64,000 bases of DNA, from the NCBI RefSeq assembly GCF_001618005.1, contig NZ_LQXA01000047.1, positions 1 through 64,000 of the forward strand, given 5' to 3'. Positions 34,402 through 42,576 of the stretch are shown here, one piece after another. Every line of letters starts with the position of its first letter. The stretch's first letter is position 1. Source of the stretch: Clavibacter tessellarius (GTDB lineage: Bacteria; Actinomycetota; Actinomycetes; Actinomycetales; Microbacteriaceae). The position numbers and the translations under genes are program-made. The notes below the pieces were generated by a model, which was not told the origin of the DNA, made no database searches, and worked only from the letters and a program-made list of their open reading frames with translations.

Positions 34402-35403
34402 GTGACCAGCCCCGGGGACGCCGCCGACGCCGCGGGCGCGCACCCGGGATCCGCGCCCGGCACCACCCCGGCCGGCGTCGAGGCCGCGGTCGCCGACGTG
34501 GCGGACGCGACGGACCCGACGGACGCGGCGAGCGCAGGGCACGCCTCGAGCCCCGGGGACGCCGCCGCGGGCGCCGCGCTCCAGGTCGGCACCATCGTGA
34601 GCGTCAGCCTCGGGTCGTCGCTCGCCGGCCTCGCGATCCCCGCGGTCGGCCCCGTGCTCGTCGTCGCCGCCCGGCAGGTGATGATGGCGGCGCTCGTGCT
34701 GCCGGTCGCGCGGCCGCGGATCCACCGCATGACGCGCGCACAGCTCGTGCCGGCCGTGCTGCTCGGCCTCTCGCTCTCGCTGATGAACCTGTCGTACTAC
34801 GCCGCCGTCGACCGCCTGGGCCTCGGCATCGCGGCGACCATCGAGTTCCTCGGGCCGCTGTCCATCGCGCTGCTCGCCTCGCGCCGCCTGCTCGACGCGG
34901 CGTGCGCGCTCGTCGCGGCCGCGGGCGTCGTCGTGCTCACCGGGCTCGAGGGGCGGATCGACGCGTTCGGCCTGGTCTGCGGCGCGACGGCGGCCGTGAC
35001 CTGGGCCGCCTACATCGTCTTCACACGGCGGGTGGCGGAGCGGCTGCCGGGCTTCCAGGGGATCGCGGTCGCCAGCGTCGTGAGCCTCGTCGTGCTGGTG
35101 CCGTGGGCGCTCCTCACGCTCGACGTCGCGGCGCTCGACGGGCGGATCCTCGGCCTGCTCGTGGCGATCGGCCTGCTCTCGTCCGCGGTGCCCTACTCGC
35201 TCGACACCGTGATCCTCCGCCGCATCACCCCGCGCCTGTTCGCCGTGCTCACGAGCCTCAGCCCGGTGGTCGCGGCGATCCTCGGCGTGATCGTGCTGCA
35301 CGAGACGCTCACGCCGGTGCAGCTCGGCGCGATCGTGGTGGTGTGCGGCGCGGCGGGCGTCGCCATCGCGACGCGCCCGCCGGCCGCTCGGCCGCCCTCC
35401 TGA
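34402..35403 (+). CDS. EamA/RhtA-like DMT-family exporter
   Basis: A 333-aa protein with a 65-residue Ala/Asp/Gly-rich cytoplasmic N terminus, then ten hydrophobic helices in two EamA repeats (SLGSSLAGLAIPAVGPVLVV ... MNLSYYAAVDRLGLGIAATIEFLGPLSIALLASRR; RRITPRLFAVLTSLSPVVAAILGVIVLHETLTP). The family exports amino acids such as threonine and homoserine or their analogues. The start is GTG at 34402, 6 nt after TACGCT, so the mRNA is leaderless. Confidence 0.9.
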   Translation: MTSPGDAADAAGAHPGSAPGTTPAGVEAAVADVADATDPTDAASAGHASSPGDAAAGAALQVGTIVSVSLGSSLAGLAIPAVGPVLVVAARQVMMAALVLPVARPRIHRMTRAQLVPAVLLGLSLSLMNLSYYAAVDRLGLGIAATIEFLGPLSIALLASRRLLDAACALVAAAGVVVLTGLEGRIDAFGLVCGATAAVTWAAYIVFTRRVAERLPGFQGIAVASVVSLVVLVPWALLTLDVAALDGRILGLLVAIGLLSSAVPYSLDTVILRRITPRLFAVLTSLSPVVAAILGVIVLHETLTPVQLGAIVVVCGAAGVAIATRPPAARPPS

Positions 35404-35424
35404 GGGCGGGGCCGACCTCGACTC

Positions 35425-35894
35425 CTAGCTGTGCCCGAAGGGGGTGCACTGCCCGGCCGGGCCACCACGGTAGGTGACGCAGCGCGGGGAGTCGTTCGTG
35501 ACGTGCCAGTGCTCGCCCGGTCGGACGTTGACCCGGTAGGTGTTCAGTCCGCCGATGTCGCTGCAGGACCGCGAGGCATTGAGCTGTGCCCCGTACCGGC
35601 CCCCGGCCGGCGCCTCGACGGGGACGGCGTTCCATCCCGGGGACAGCGGGACGCAGTACACGTGCCCGTGCGAGAACGTCCGGACGTTCATCCCGTGGAG
35701 CTGGCCTCCCGATACGTAGACGTCGACGCCGTTCCACGGCGCCGTGTGCGGGCCCGCCTCCGGGGAGGCGCTCGCCGACTGGGCGGCGAGGGGCAGGACG
35801 CTGACGACGCCCGCGAGGGCCAGCGCGCAGGCGAACAGCCGCATGCCGCGGCGGGGGGGGCGCGGAGGGACAGGGAGGAGGGAGCGGTGGGCAT
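35425..35894 (-). CDS. Secreted four-cysteine protein, paralogue 1, with start region frameshifted in a C8 tract
   Basis: The mature part (about 110 aa) matches the paralogue at 36047-36517: PEAGPH, PWNGVDVY, LSPGWNAVP, HWHVTNDSPRC, GGPAGQCTP and four conserved Cys. The start equivalent to the paralogue's is the ATG at 35894 (MPTAPSS), but this frame leaves the signal peptide at a run of eight C on the coding strand (35853-35860). One extra C would restore a continuous frame. Without it, translation could begin at the internal ATG at 35844 (MRLFACALALAGVVSVL), which still encodes a short signal peptide and 139 aa. So the gene may be altered, phase-variable or simply start later. Function unknown. 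Confidence 0.75.
35853..35860 (-). repeat. Poly-C(8) homopolymer at the frameshift site
   Basis: Eight G on the plus strand (C on the coding strand) lie exactly where the two paralogous reading frames lose register. In the paralogue the corresponding sequence is broken up (GCCCCGCGCCGCC). Confidence 0.9.
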
Positions 35895-36046
35895 GGTGGT
35901 GAGCTTTCTGGAAAGGGGTGGGATCCGGTGCGTGCGCACCGGCCGATGCACCGTATCCGCGGCCGCCCCGCGTACGCGCTCACTCTCCCCACCGCCCGTC
36001 GCGCCCGGCCGCGGCGAGCGGCCGAGCGCGAGATCGGGCTCGCCGT

Positions 36047-36517
36047 CTACGAGCGCCGGTACGGGGTGCACTGCCCTGCGGGGCCGCCGTGGAACGGCAC
36101 GCAGCGGGGGCTGTCGTTCGTGACGTGCCAGCGCTCGCCGGCTCGGACGTGGATGATGTAGGTGTTCGTGCCGCCGAAGTCGGTGCAGGACTTCGAGGGC
36201 GCCAGCTCGGCGCCCGACCGGCCCGCGACCGGCGCCTCGATGGGGACGGCGTTCCACCCCGGGGACAGCTCGACGCAGTACTGGTGCCCGTTGGAGAAGG
36301 TGCGGACCGCCATCCCGAACAGCTTGCTGTGCGTGATGTAGACGTCGACCCCGTTCCAGGGCCCCGAGTGCGGGCCCGCTTCCGGCTGGGCGCTCGCGGA
36401 CTGCGCGGCGAACGGGAGGACGCTGACGGCGCCCGCGAGGGCCAGCGCGCAGGCGAGCATCCGCATGCGGCGGCGCGGGGCGCGGACGGACGGGGAGGAG
36501 GGAGCGGTCGGCATCAT
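36047..36517 (-). CDS. Secreted four-cysteine protein, paralogue 2
   Basis: A 156-aa exported protein of unknown function: signal peptide MMPTAPSS...MRMLACALALAGAVSVLPFAAQSASA, then a 110-aa mature domain with four Cys (QYCVEL, KSCTDF, PRCVPF, GQCTPY) that could form two disulfides. The beta-rich, Trp/His-containing sequence resembles small secreted domains of plant- or host-associated actinobacteria, but I recognise no family. AGAAGG precedes the ATG pair at 36517. It is a tandem duplicate of the gene at 35425; the upstream regions of both also match (TACGGTGCA on the coding strand). Confidence 0.85.
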   Translation of the reverse strand: MMPTAPSSPSVRAPRRRMRMLACALALAGAVSVLPFAAQSASAQPEAGPHSGPWNGVDVYITHSKLFGMAVRTFSNGHQYCVELSPGWNAVPIEAPVAGRSGAELAPSKSCTDFGGTNTYIIHVRAGERWHVTNDSPRCVPFHGGPAGQCTPYRRS

Positions 36518-36676
36518 GGTCGGCCTTCTGAGAGGAGGGGGTCCGACGCGTACGCGCCGGCGGCTGCACCGTACCGGCCGGCCCCCCGGCGGGGTGCCGG
36601 CTCTCCCCACCGCCGCGCGGGACGACGACGCCCGCCCGCCCTCACGGGCGGACGGGCGCGACGAGTGGGCGACGGA

Positions 36677-37921
36677 TCAGCGCGCCCCGAGCTCCGTCAG
36701 CACGTCGGCGAGCTGCTCCACGGCCCAGACGAGGTCCTCCTCCTCCACCACGATGGGCGGCGCGAGCCGGATCGTGGAGCCGTGCGTGTCCTTGGCGAGC
36801 ACGCCGCGCTCGGCGAGCCGCTCGCAGACCGCGCGGCCCGTGGCGAGATCCGGGTCGATGTCGATGCCGGCCCACAGCCCGCGACCGCGCACCTCGAGCA
36901 CGCCGTGGCCCACGAGATCCGCCAGCCGCGCGTGCAGCACGCCGCCGAGCCGACGCGCGCGCTCCTGCGGCTCGCCGGTCGCGAGCATGTCGACCACCGC
37001 GTGGCCGACCGCCGCGGCCAGCGGGTTGCCGCCGAACGTGGATCCGTGCTGCCCCGGCTGGATGACGCCCAGCACGTCCGCGTCGCCGACGACCGCGGAG
37101 ACGGGCACGATGCCGCCGCCGAGCGCCTTGCCGAGGAGGTACAGGTCGGGCACCACCCCGGCGTTGTCGCACTCGAAGGTCGCGCCCGTGCGGCCGAGGC
37201 CCGACTGGATCTCGTCCGCGATCATCAGCACCCGCTCGCGCGTGCAGATCCGCCGCACGTCCGCGAGGAACGTGGCGGGCGGCACGACGATGCCGGCCTC
37301 GCCCTGGATCGGCTCGACGAGCACGGCGACCGTGTCCCCGTCGATCGCGGCCTCGAGCGCCGCGGCGTCGCCGTACGGCACGGTCACGAACCCGGGCGTG
37401 AACGGCCCGAAGTCGGCGCGCGCCTCCTCGTCGTCGCTGAAGCTCACGATGGTGGTGGTGCGGCCGTGGAAGTTGCCGGCCATCACGATGATCTTCGCGC
37501 GGCCCGCGGCCACGCCCTTCACCCGGTAGCCCCAGGCGCGCGCGACCTTGATCCCGGACTCCACGGCCTCGGCGCCCGTGTTCATCGGCAGGACCATGTC
37601 CTTGCCCGCGAGCTCGGCGAGCGCGGTCACGAACGGGCCGAGCTTGTCGTTGTGGAACGCGCGGCTCGTGAGCGTGATCCGGCCGAGCTGCTCGGTCGCG
37701 ACCCGCACGAGCTCCGGGTGCGAGTGCCCGAAGTTCACGGCCGAGTAGGCCGCGAGGCAGTCGAGCAGGCGCCGGCCGTCGAGGTCGGTGACCCACGCGC
37801 CCTGGCCGGACGCGACCACGACGGGCAGCGGGTGGTAGTTGTGCGCGGCGTGGGCCTCCTCGGCGTGGATGGCCAGGGCGCCGGCCTCGGAGGCGGCGGG
37901 GCGGTCGATGGTGTCGGTCAT
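36677..37921 (-). CDS. rocD: Ornithine aminotransferase
   Basis: A 414-aa class-III PLP aminotransferase that turns ornithine and 2-oxoglutarate into glutamate semialdehyde and glutamate. Seen: AAYSAVNFGHSHPELV, the cofactor segment NTGAEAVESGIKVAR, FHGRTTTIVSFS, the Asp of LMIADEIQSGLGRTG and the Schiff-base Lys in LLGKALGGGIVPVSA. It lies 20 bp downstream of the DDAH gene in one operon: arginine derivatives to citrulline or ornithine to glutamate semialdehyde, which PutA (51394-55044) can oxidise. The start is the ATG at 37921. Confidence 0.95.
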   Translation of the reverse strand: MTDTIDRPAASEAGALAIHAEEAHAAHNYHPLPVVVASGQGAWVTDLDGRRLLDCLAAYSAVNFGHSHPELVRVATEQLGRITLTSRAFHNDKLGPFVTALAELAGKDMVLPMNTGAEAVESGIKVARAWGYRVKGVAAGRAKIIVMAGNFHGRTTTIVSFSDDEEARADFGPFTPGFVTVPYGDAAALEAAIDGDTVAVLVEPIQGEAGIVVPPATFLADVRRICTRERVLMIADEIQSGLGRTGATFECDNAGVVPDLYLLGKALGGGIVPVSAVVGDADVLGVIQPGQHGSTFGGNPLAAAVGHAVVDMLATGEPQERARRLGGVLHARLADLVGHGVLEVRGRGLWAGIDIDPDLATGRAVCERLAERGVLAKDTHGSTIRLAPPIVVEEEDLVWAVEQLADVLTELGAR

Positions 37922-37941
37922 GTCCTCGTCCGTCCTGATCG

Positions 37942-38784
37942 TCACTGTCGCAGCTCGAGCGTGCAGCACTTCACGCCGCCGCCGCCGAGCAGCAGCTCGG
38001 ACAGGTCGACGCCGATGGGCTCGTAGCCGCGCTCGCGCAGCGACGCCTCGAAGCCCACGGCCTTCTCGGCGATCACGACGTGGAGGCCGTCGCTGTAGGA
38101 GTTGAGGCCGAGGATCGACGCGTCCTGCTCGCTGACCTCGATCGCGTCCGGGTAGCGGCGCTCGAGCTCGTCGAGGCTCGCGGCGTCGAAGGCGCTCGGC
38201 AGGTAGGCGATGTTGCTGTCGTCGAGCACCGCGATCGCGGTGTCCAGGTGGTAGAACGACGGGTTCACGAGGCGGAGGGTCACGACCTCGCGGTCGAAGA
38301 TCCGGGCCACCTCGGCGTGGCTGGTGCTGTCGCTGCGGAAGCCGGTGCCCGCGAGGATCGTGTCGCCGACGAGGAGGATGTCGCCCTCACCCTCATTGAC
38401 CTGCTCGGGCACGCGCACGTCGAAGCCCGCCTCGCGGAACCAGTCCATGTACGCGGGGCCCTCGGGCTGGCGCTCGGGAAACTGGAACGCGGCGCCGTAC
38501 GCGATGCCGTCGAGCGTGAAGCCGCCGTTGGCCGCGTAGACCATGTCCGGCAGGCCCGCGATGCCGTCGATCAGCTCGACCTGGATGCCGAGGCCCACGT
38601 ACGCGTCGTGCAGGGTCTGCCACTGGCGCACCGCGAGCGAGGTGTCGGTCGGGACGGCCGGGTCCATCCAGGGGTTGATCTTGTAGACCACGTCGAAGTG
38701 GTCGGGCCGGCACATCAGCACGCGCTTCGCGACAGGGGTGCGGCCGGATGCGGTGTCCGCGGGCCGGGAGAGGGTGGAGGGCAT
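37942..38784 (-). CDS. Dimethylargininase-family (DDAH/arginine deiminase-like) hydrolase
   Basis: A 280-aa guanidino-modifying enzyme of the pentein fold: MCRPDHFDVVYKINPWM, EGEGDILLVGD, the catalytic His179 in SFYHLDT and nucleophile Cys273/274 in GGGGVKCCTLEL. It probably hydrolyses dimethylarginine or arginine-like substrates to citrulline plus an amine; closely related enzymes act on arginine directly. The operon with ornithine aminotransferase and the divergent Lrp regulator argues for arginine/ornithine catabolism. Confidence 0.92.
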   Translation of the reverse strand: MPSTLSRPADTASGRTPVAKRVLMCRPDHFDVVYKINPWMDPAVPTDTSLAVRQWQTLHDAYVGLGIQVELIDGIAGLPDMVYAANGGFTLDGIAYGAAFQFPERQPEGPAYMDWFREAGFDVRVPEQVNEGEGDILLVGDTILAGTGFRSDSTSHAEVARIFDREVVTLRLVNPSFYHLDTAIAVLDDSNIAYLPSAFDAASLDELERRYPDAIEVSEQDASILGLNSYSDGLHVVIAEKAVGFEASLRERGYEPIGVDLSELLLGGGGVKCCTLELRQ

Positions 38785-38967
38785 GGTGCTCCTGCTTCGT
38801 GCGGCGCGCCTCGCGGCGCGGTCGTGGAGGCGGACGATGTCCCAGAGCCCCGAGGGGACGCCTTCCCGTCAGCCTGGCAGGCGCATCACGCCCGTTCGAG
38901 AGGGTGCCGCGCGGATTCCGCGCGTCCGACCCCCGTCCCACGCAGGATCCCGCCATAGGCTCGGAGC

Positions 38968-39405
38968 ATGGACAACCTCGACCACCGGATCATCGACCTC
39001 CTCCGCCAGAACGGACGCGCCGGCTACGGCGACATCGGCGGCACCGTCGGCCTCTCGGCCAGCGCGGTGAAGCGGCGGGTAGACCGACTGGTGGCCGACG
39101 GCGTGATCCGCGGCTTCACGATCCAGGTCGACCCCGCGGTCGACGGCCTCAGCACCGAGGCCTACGTGGAGCTGTTCTGCCGCGGGACGGTCGCGCCCGA
39201 CGAGCTGCGCCGGATCCTCCAGGGCGTCCCCGAGGTCGTCGACGCGGGCACCGTCACGGGCGACGCCGACGCCATCGTGCGCATCCGCTCCCGCGACATC
39301 CCGAGCCTCGAGGACGCGCTCGAGAAGGTGCGCCTCGCCCCGAACGTCGACCACACCCGCAGCGCGATCGTGCTCTCGCGGCTGGTGAACCGGACGCTGG
39401 AGTAG
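38968..39405 (+). CDS. Lrp/AsnC-family transcriptional regulator
   Basis: A 145-aa regulator: N-terminal HTH (LDHRIIDLLRQNGRAGYGDIGGTVGLSASAVKRRVDRLVADGVI) and a C-terminal RAM-type ligand domain (VVDAGTVTGDADAIVRIRSRD). It is divergent from the ddaH-like/rocD operon, which it presumably controls with arginine or a related amino acid as effector. TAGGCT ends 6 nt before the ATG (leaderless). Confidence 0.93.
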   Translation: MDNLDHRIIDLLRQNGRAGYGDIGGTVGLSASAVKRRVDRLVADGVIRGFTIQVDPAVDGLSTEAYVELFCRGTVAPDELRRILQGVPEVVDAGTVTGDADAIVRIRSRDIPSLEDALEKVRLAPNVDHTRSAIVLSRLVNRTLE

Positions 39406-39597
39406 GGCTGGCCGATCCGCCTGCTCCGCGGACCAGTGCGCCATGTAGCATCCGGTCCCCACCATCGACGACTCGGAACAAGAGTGCCCTCTCGCTCATG
39501 GCAACGCCCCTCGTCGTTGGACACGCGTCCTCGCTTCCGCGCGTCTGCAGTTCGTGGTGACATCCGCTTCATGCGGAGATGATCGAAAGGATATGAA

Positions 39598-40536
39598 GTG
39601 GGCGTGGATTGGGCGGAGGTTGCCGATCGAGCCGTCGTTGCCTTCCTGTTGGTCGCCGTACTCGAGGGCGCCGTATTGGCCGGGTTCCTCGTGTGGGTCG
39701 GAACAGGTGCTTTCTCATCGAGGAACGCGGCCCTCCGACAGGCATCTGAGCGCATCAGCGAGTTGAACGGAGGGAGGGGCATCTCCTTCGTGCAATCCGC
39801 TGCGGGCATCATCGGGCACAGCTTCTCCACCCTCTTCCGCCCCGTCGCCGGACTGCGTCGCGCAGATGCGAGCTGGGCGCGCGACGTGCAGAAGCGCGCA
39901 AAGAATGCGCTCACTGCAGAGGACGAAGTCACTCTCTTGGCGATGCTCACTTCTGTATGCGCTGGAGTGGGCATCGCTGCTGAGGCCGTCGGCGACGCCC
40001 GCAGCCAGGATCCTGCGGCGTCCTCAAGGCGCCCTTCGCCGTCGGAGACGAGGACCCGCATGCAGGTGCTCCGGGAGCGCACGCGCGAGGACCTCGAGGA
40101 TGCCCGGAACCTGAGCGACGTGCGTAGCCGACTGAAAGCAGCGCGATGGGGCCTTCTCGTCGCCGGAATCCGCTCTCTGAAAGAGGAACGACACCGGGCA
40201 CACTGGCAACGGCTGGGGGCGACATGTGCTGACTACATCGGTCGCGGAGCGGCCTTCAACCTCGTCGTGACGATGTTGATCGCCAGACGGGTGGCGGACA
40301 TCGAGACCCTCCTCAGCATCACTTCGTTGCTCGGAGGAGCCATCGGAGCCATCGCGTTCGCGGCGATGCTACTGAAGAAATGCCAGGGCGCCACCACGCC
40401 CGAATCGTCGAGATTCCTCTCGCGCTTGACGCAGCGACCACTCGTGATCGCGCTCTCGGCTCCTACCTGGACCGCGGGATTTACAGCCGGCGCATACGCC
40501 TTCATGCAGTGGCTGCCGACTGTGCTGCCGGCTTGA
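39598..40536 (+). CDS. Orphan membrane protein, function unknown
   Basis: A 312-aa protein with one helix near the N terminus (about 12-35), a long soluble middle with charged helices (RTREDLEDARNLSDVRSRLKAARWGL) and three hydrophobic stretches near the C terminus (about 218-235, 240-262 and 285-305). No family recognised. The GTG at 39598 is preceded by GAAAGGAT, with a stop codon just upstream in frame. Base composition is less extreme than in neighbours (more A/T at third positions), and together with the next two genes it forms a patch of orphans between Lrp and GntR genes. Confidence 0.75.
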   Translation: MGVDWAEVADRAVVAFLLVAVLEGAVLAGFLVWVGTGAFSSRNAALRQASERISELNGGRGISFVQSAAGIIGHSFSTLFRPVAGLRRADASWARDVQKRAKNALTAEDEVTLLAMLTSVCAGVGIAAEAVGDARSQDPAASSRRPSPSETRTRMQVLRERTREDLEDARNLSDVRSRLKAARWGLLVAGIRSLKEERHRAHWQRLGATCADYIGRGAAFNLVVTMLIARRVADIETLLSITSLLGGAIGAIAFAAMLLKKCQGATTPESSRFLSRLTQRPLVIALSAPTWTAGFTAGAYAFMQWLPTVLPA

Positions 40537-40545
40537 CGGAATCGA

Positions 40546-40917
40546 TCAGGCGAACAGCGCCACCAGGATCACGACGTAGATGACGACGAAGAGCGCCGGG
40601 ATCGCGTAGCGGATCAGGTTCGTGAGGCCCTCGGCGGCGATGACCGTGCGCGCCGCGTGCGAGGTGGCGCCGGACTCGCGGAGGTCGCGGGCGATCGCGA
40701 TGGCCTGCGAGTTGATGGAGAACTGCACGGCGGCGCCGAGGGCGCCGGTGGCGAGCAGGATCAGGGCGGCGGCGAGGCGCGTGCCGAGGTCGGCGTCGGC
40801 GAGGCCGGTGCGCAGCAGGAACACCGTGGCGGTGAGCAGGAAGATGGGGCCGAGCTGGCTCGTGATCATCTGCTTGCGGGCGCGCGACCACATCGTGATC
40901 AGCTCGAGCTCGGACAT
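40546..40917 (-). CDS. Small three-helix membrane protein
   Basis: A 123-aa protein with helices at about 23-40, 48-66 and 100-121. The loop ATSHAARTVIAAEGLTNLIRY lies before the last helix. No family recognised. AGGAGGT, a strong ribosome site, precedes the ATG at 40917. Its base composition is like that of the chromosome, unlike the gene upstream. It converges on the orphan membrane gene with a 9-bp gap. Confidence 0.78.
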   Translation of the reverse strand: MSELELITMWSRARKQMITSQLGPIFLLTATVFLLRTGLADADLGTRLAAALILLATGALGAAVQFSINSQAIAIARDLRESGATSHAARTVIAAEGLTNLIRYAIPALFVVIYVVILVALFA

Positions 40918-41039
40918 GCGGGACCTCCTGTCGGCGGCCGTGCGTGCCGCAGGTACATTCTGCCTCGCCGAAGACCTCTGCGCACTTAGATCGTCAGGCC
41001 ATCCGCCTGAGAAGCGGGAAGCTCAACAGCCTCCGCAAA

Positions 41040-41975
41040 TTAGACCTTCCGCATCATTGCGGATAAGAAATCGATCATCTGCGCGAGGGGCATCTCTGAA
41101 CCTTCGCTCGGGCCAGCTTTTAGATCCGGCGGGGAACCCAAAATGCGCCCTGCAAAGGCAGCGTAGATAGCATCGCGTTGACTATCACCTTGAATTGCAT
41201 CCACGAAAGCAGGTAAAGACTGTAGCTGAACTTCAAGGGCCCGAGCCCAGTCGGCAATACGTCGATGGCCAGTCGCCTGCCTTCCACAGTAGGCAGCCAG
41301 CCCCACTATCGCCGCAATTGAAGTCAACCGAACCACAAGTGCCGGCCATTCCGCCACAGTAGGATGAGGCAGCGCGAAGGATGAAACACCGGCGGCAACT
41401 ATGAGCACAATAGTCGCCCCTCTGAATATATTTGCTGACTTATGCTGAGCGTTTGCATAAGCTTGAAAATAGGAATAGAGCTTTAATCCCCCAACCTCAC
41501 CAGACGCGCTTTTCACAACGCGGGCCGTGTTCTCGATGCTTTCGACGGCAACCTTGGCCCTCTCCTCCATTTCTTCGGAAGTTTTTGAGGAAGCAATGTC
41601 CTGTAAGTCGCCGGTGAGCAAGTCCTGAATCTCGAACGCAATTTGCCTTTCTGCCCGGGTTCCGTCGTCAATATCGATAAACGTCTCAACGTGCTGAAGA
41701 AGTTTTTGAATTAGCTCGCGCGCCCAGTCATGCAAAGCACCGGCTTTATCGCGCGGAACGCTGGGCAGGGCCCCGAGGACATCTTCAACATCAGTCCAGA
41801 ACGCACTTCGCACGTCAGAGCCATCTAGAATATCTGGACTGGTGGCTGCCGCTTGCCTCACCCGCCGAACCGCTACGTCCGCCAGTCGCTGCCCTTCTGC
41901 ACTAACCCCGTCCATTTCAGCGATGGCCATAAGAAGCGCATCGAGACGGCGAAGGAATGGATCATTTAGGGGCAC
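41040..41975 (-). CDS. Low-GC orphan: two-TM protein with long cytosolic helical domain
   Basis: A 311-aa protein. Residues 1-165 are soluble and helical (EDVLGALPSVPRDKAGALHDWARELIQKLL), then two helices (about 184-203 and 211-230) separated by a short loop, then a C-terminal helical tail (RRIADWARALEVQLQSLPAFVDAI). The layout recalls SLATT-like 2-TM proteins linked to nucleotide-signalling defence, but this is only a resemblance. GC is much lower than around it (28 of 60 bases at 41461-41520), a sign of recent transfer. The start is the GTG at 41975, 7 nt after TATTGT; GTG at 41984 is possible. Confidence 0.75.
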   Translation of the reverse strand: MPLNDPFLRRLDALLMAIAEMDGVSAEGQRLADVAVRRVRQAAATSPDILDGSDVRSAFWTDVEDVLGALPSVPRDKAGALHDWARELIQKLLQHVETFIDIDDGTRAERQIAFEIQDLLTGDLQDIASSKTSEEMEERAKVAVESIENTARVVKSASGEVGGLKLYSYFQAYANAQHKSANIFRGATIVLIVAAGVSSFALPHPTVAEWPALVVRLTSIAAIVGLAAYCGRQATGHRRIADWARALEVQLQSLPAFVDAIQGDSQRDAIYAAFAGRILGSPPDLKAGPSEGSEMPLAQMIDFLSAMMRKV

Positions 41976-42104
41976 ATGCCACACAATACAGTGAATACGT
42001 ACCCTGTGGCTAGAAATACTTAAATGAGAGAAGCAGCGTTGAGCCGGTGCCACGGACGTGCATGTCGCGCCCGTCGGCGGCCCGCGGCTCGCTAGCCTCG
42101 GCGC

Positions 42105-42473
42105 ATGGATCCCGCGCCCGGCTACCGCATCGACCCGGGCTCCGCGACCCCTCCCTTCGAGCAGCTCCGCGCCGAGGTCGCGCGCCGGGCCGTCGACGGC
42201 GAGCTGCCGGCTGGCGCGCGGCTGCCGACCGTGCGGGCGCTCGCCGAGCAGGCGGGCGTCGCCGTCAACACGGTCGCGCGGGCCTACAAGGAGCTCGAGG
42301 CCGACGGCGTGATCGAGACGCGCGGACGCGCCGGGTCGTTCGTCGCCGCGCGGGACGACGTGCCACAGGCGCTCCGGGCATCCGCCGCCGCGTACGCGCA
42401 GCTCGCCCGGCGGCTCGACGCCTCCGACGCCGACGCGCGACGGCTGGTGGACGAGGCGCTCGCGGCCGGCTGA
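42105..42473 (+). CDS. GntR-family regulator (YtrA-like, short)
   Basis: A 122-aa protein with the GntR winged helix (PPFEQLRAEVARRAVDGELPAGARLPTVRALAEQAGVAVNTVARAYKELEADGVIETRGRAGSFV) and a short 40-residue helical tail in place of a large effector domain, as in the YtrA subfamily. TAGCCT ends 6 nt before the ATG (leaderless). It sits 103 bp upstream of the NRPS-like gene in the same direction and may control it. Confidence 0.92.
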   Translation: MDPAPGYRIDPGSATPPFEQLRAEVARRAVDGELPAGARLPTVRALAEQAGVAVNTVARAYKELEADGVIETRGRAGSFVAARDDVPQALRASAAAYAQLARRLDASDADARRLVDEALAAG

Positions 42474-42576
42474 TCCGCCGCCGCGGGCTCCGGAGCCCCG
42501 GGGTCGCCGCGATTCCACCTCCCGTTCACCCGGAGGCCCGACAGTACGCACGCCGCCCGTCCCGATCGGAGATCAC

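Noticed and set aside
42485-42498. GGGCTCCGGAGCCC as a GntR terminator
   Set aside because: It is a perfect but short palindrome with no real loop; too weak to claim as a terminator.
41040-42551. Long N-terminal extension of the low-GC orphan gene to 42551
   Set aside because: The extension is antisense to the GntR gene and has typical antisense composition; a promoter-spaced GTG lies at 41975.
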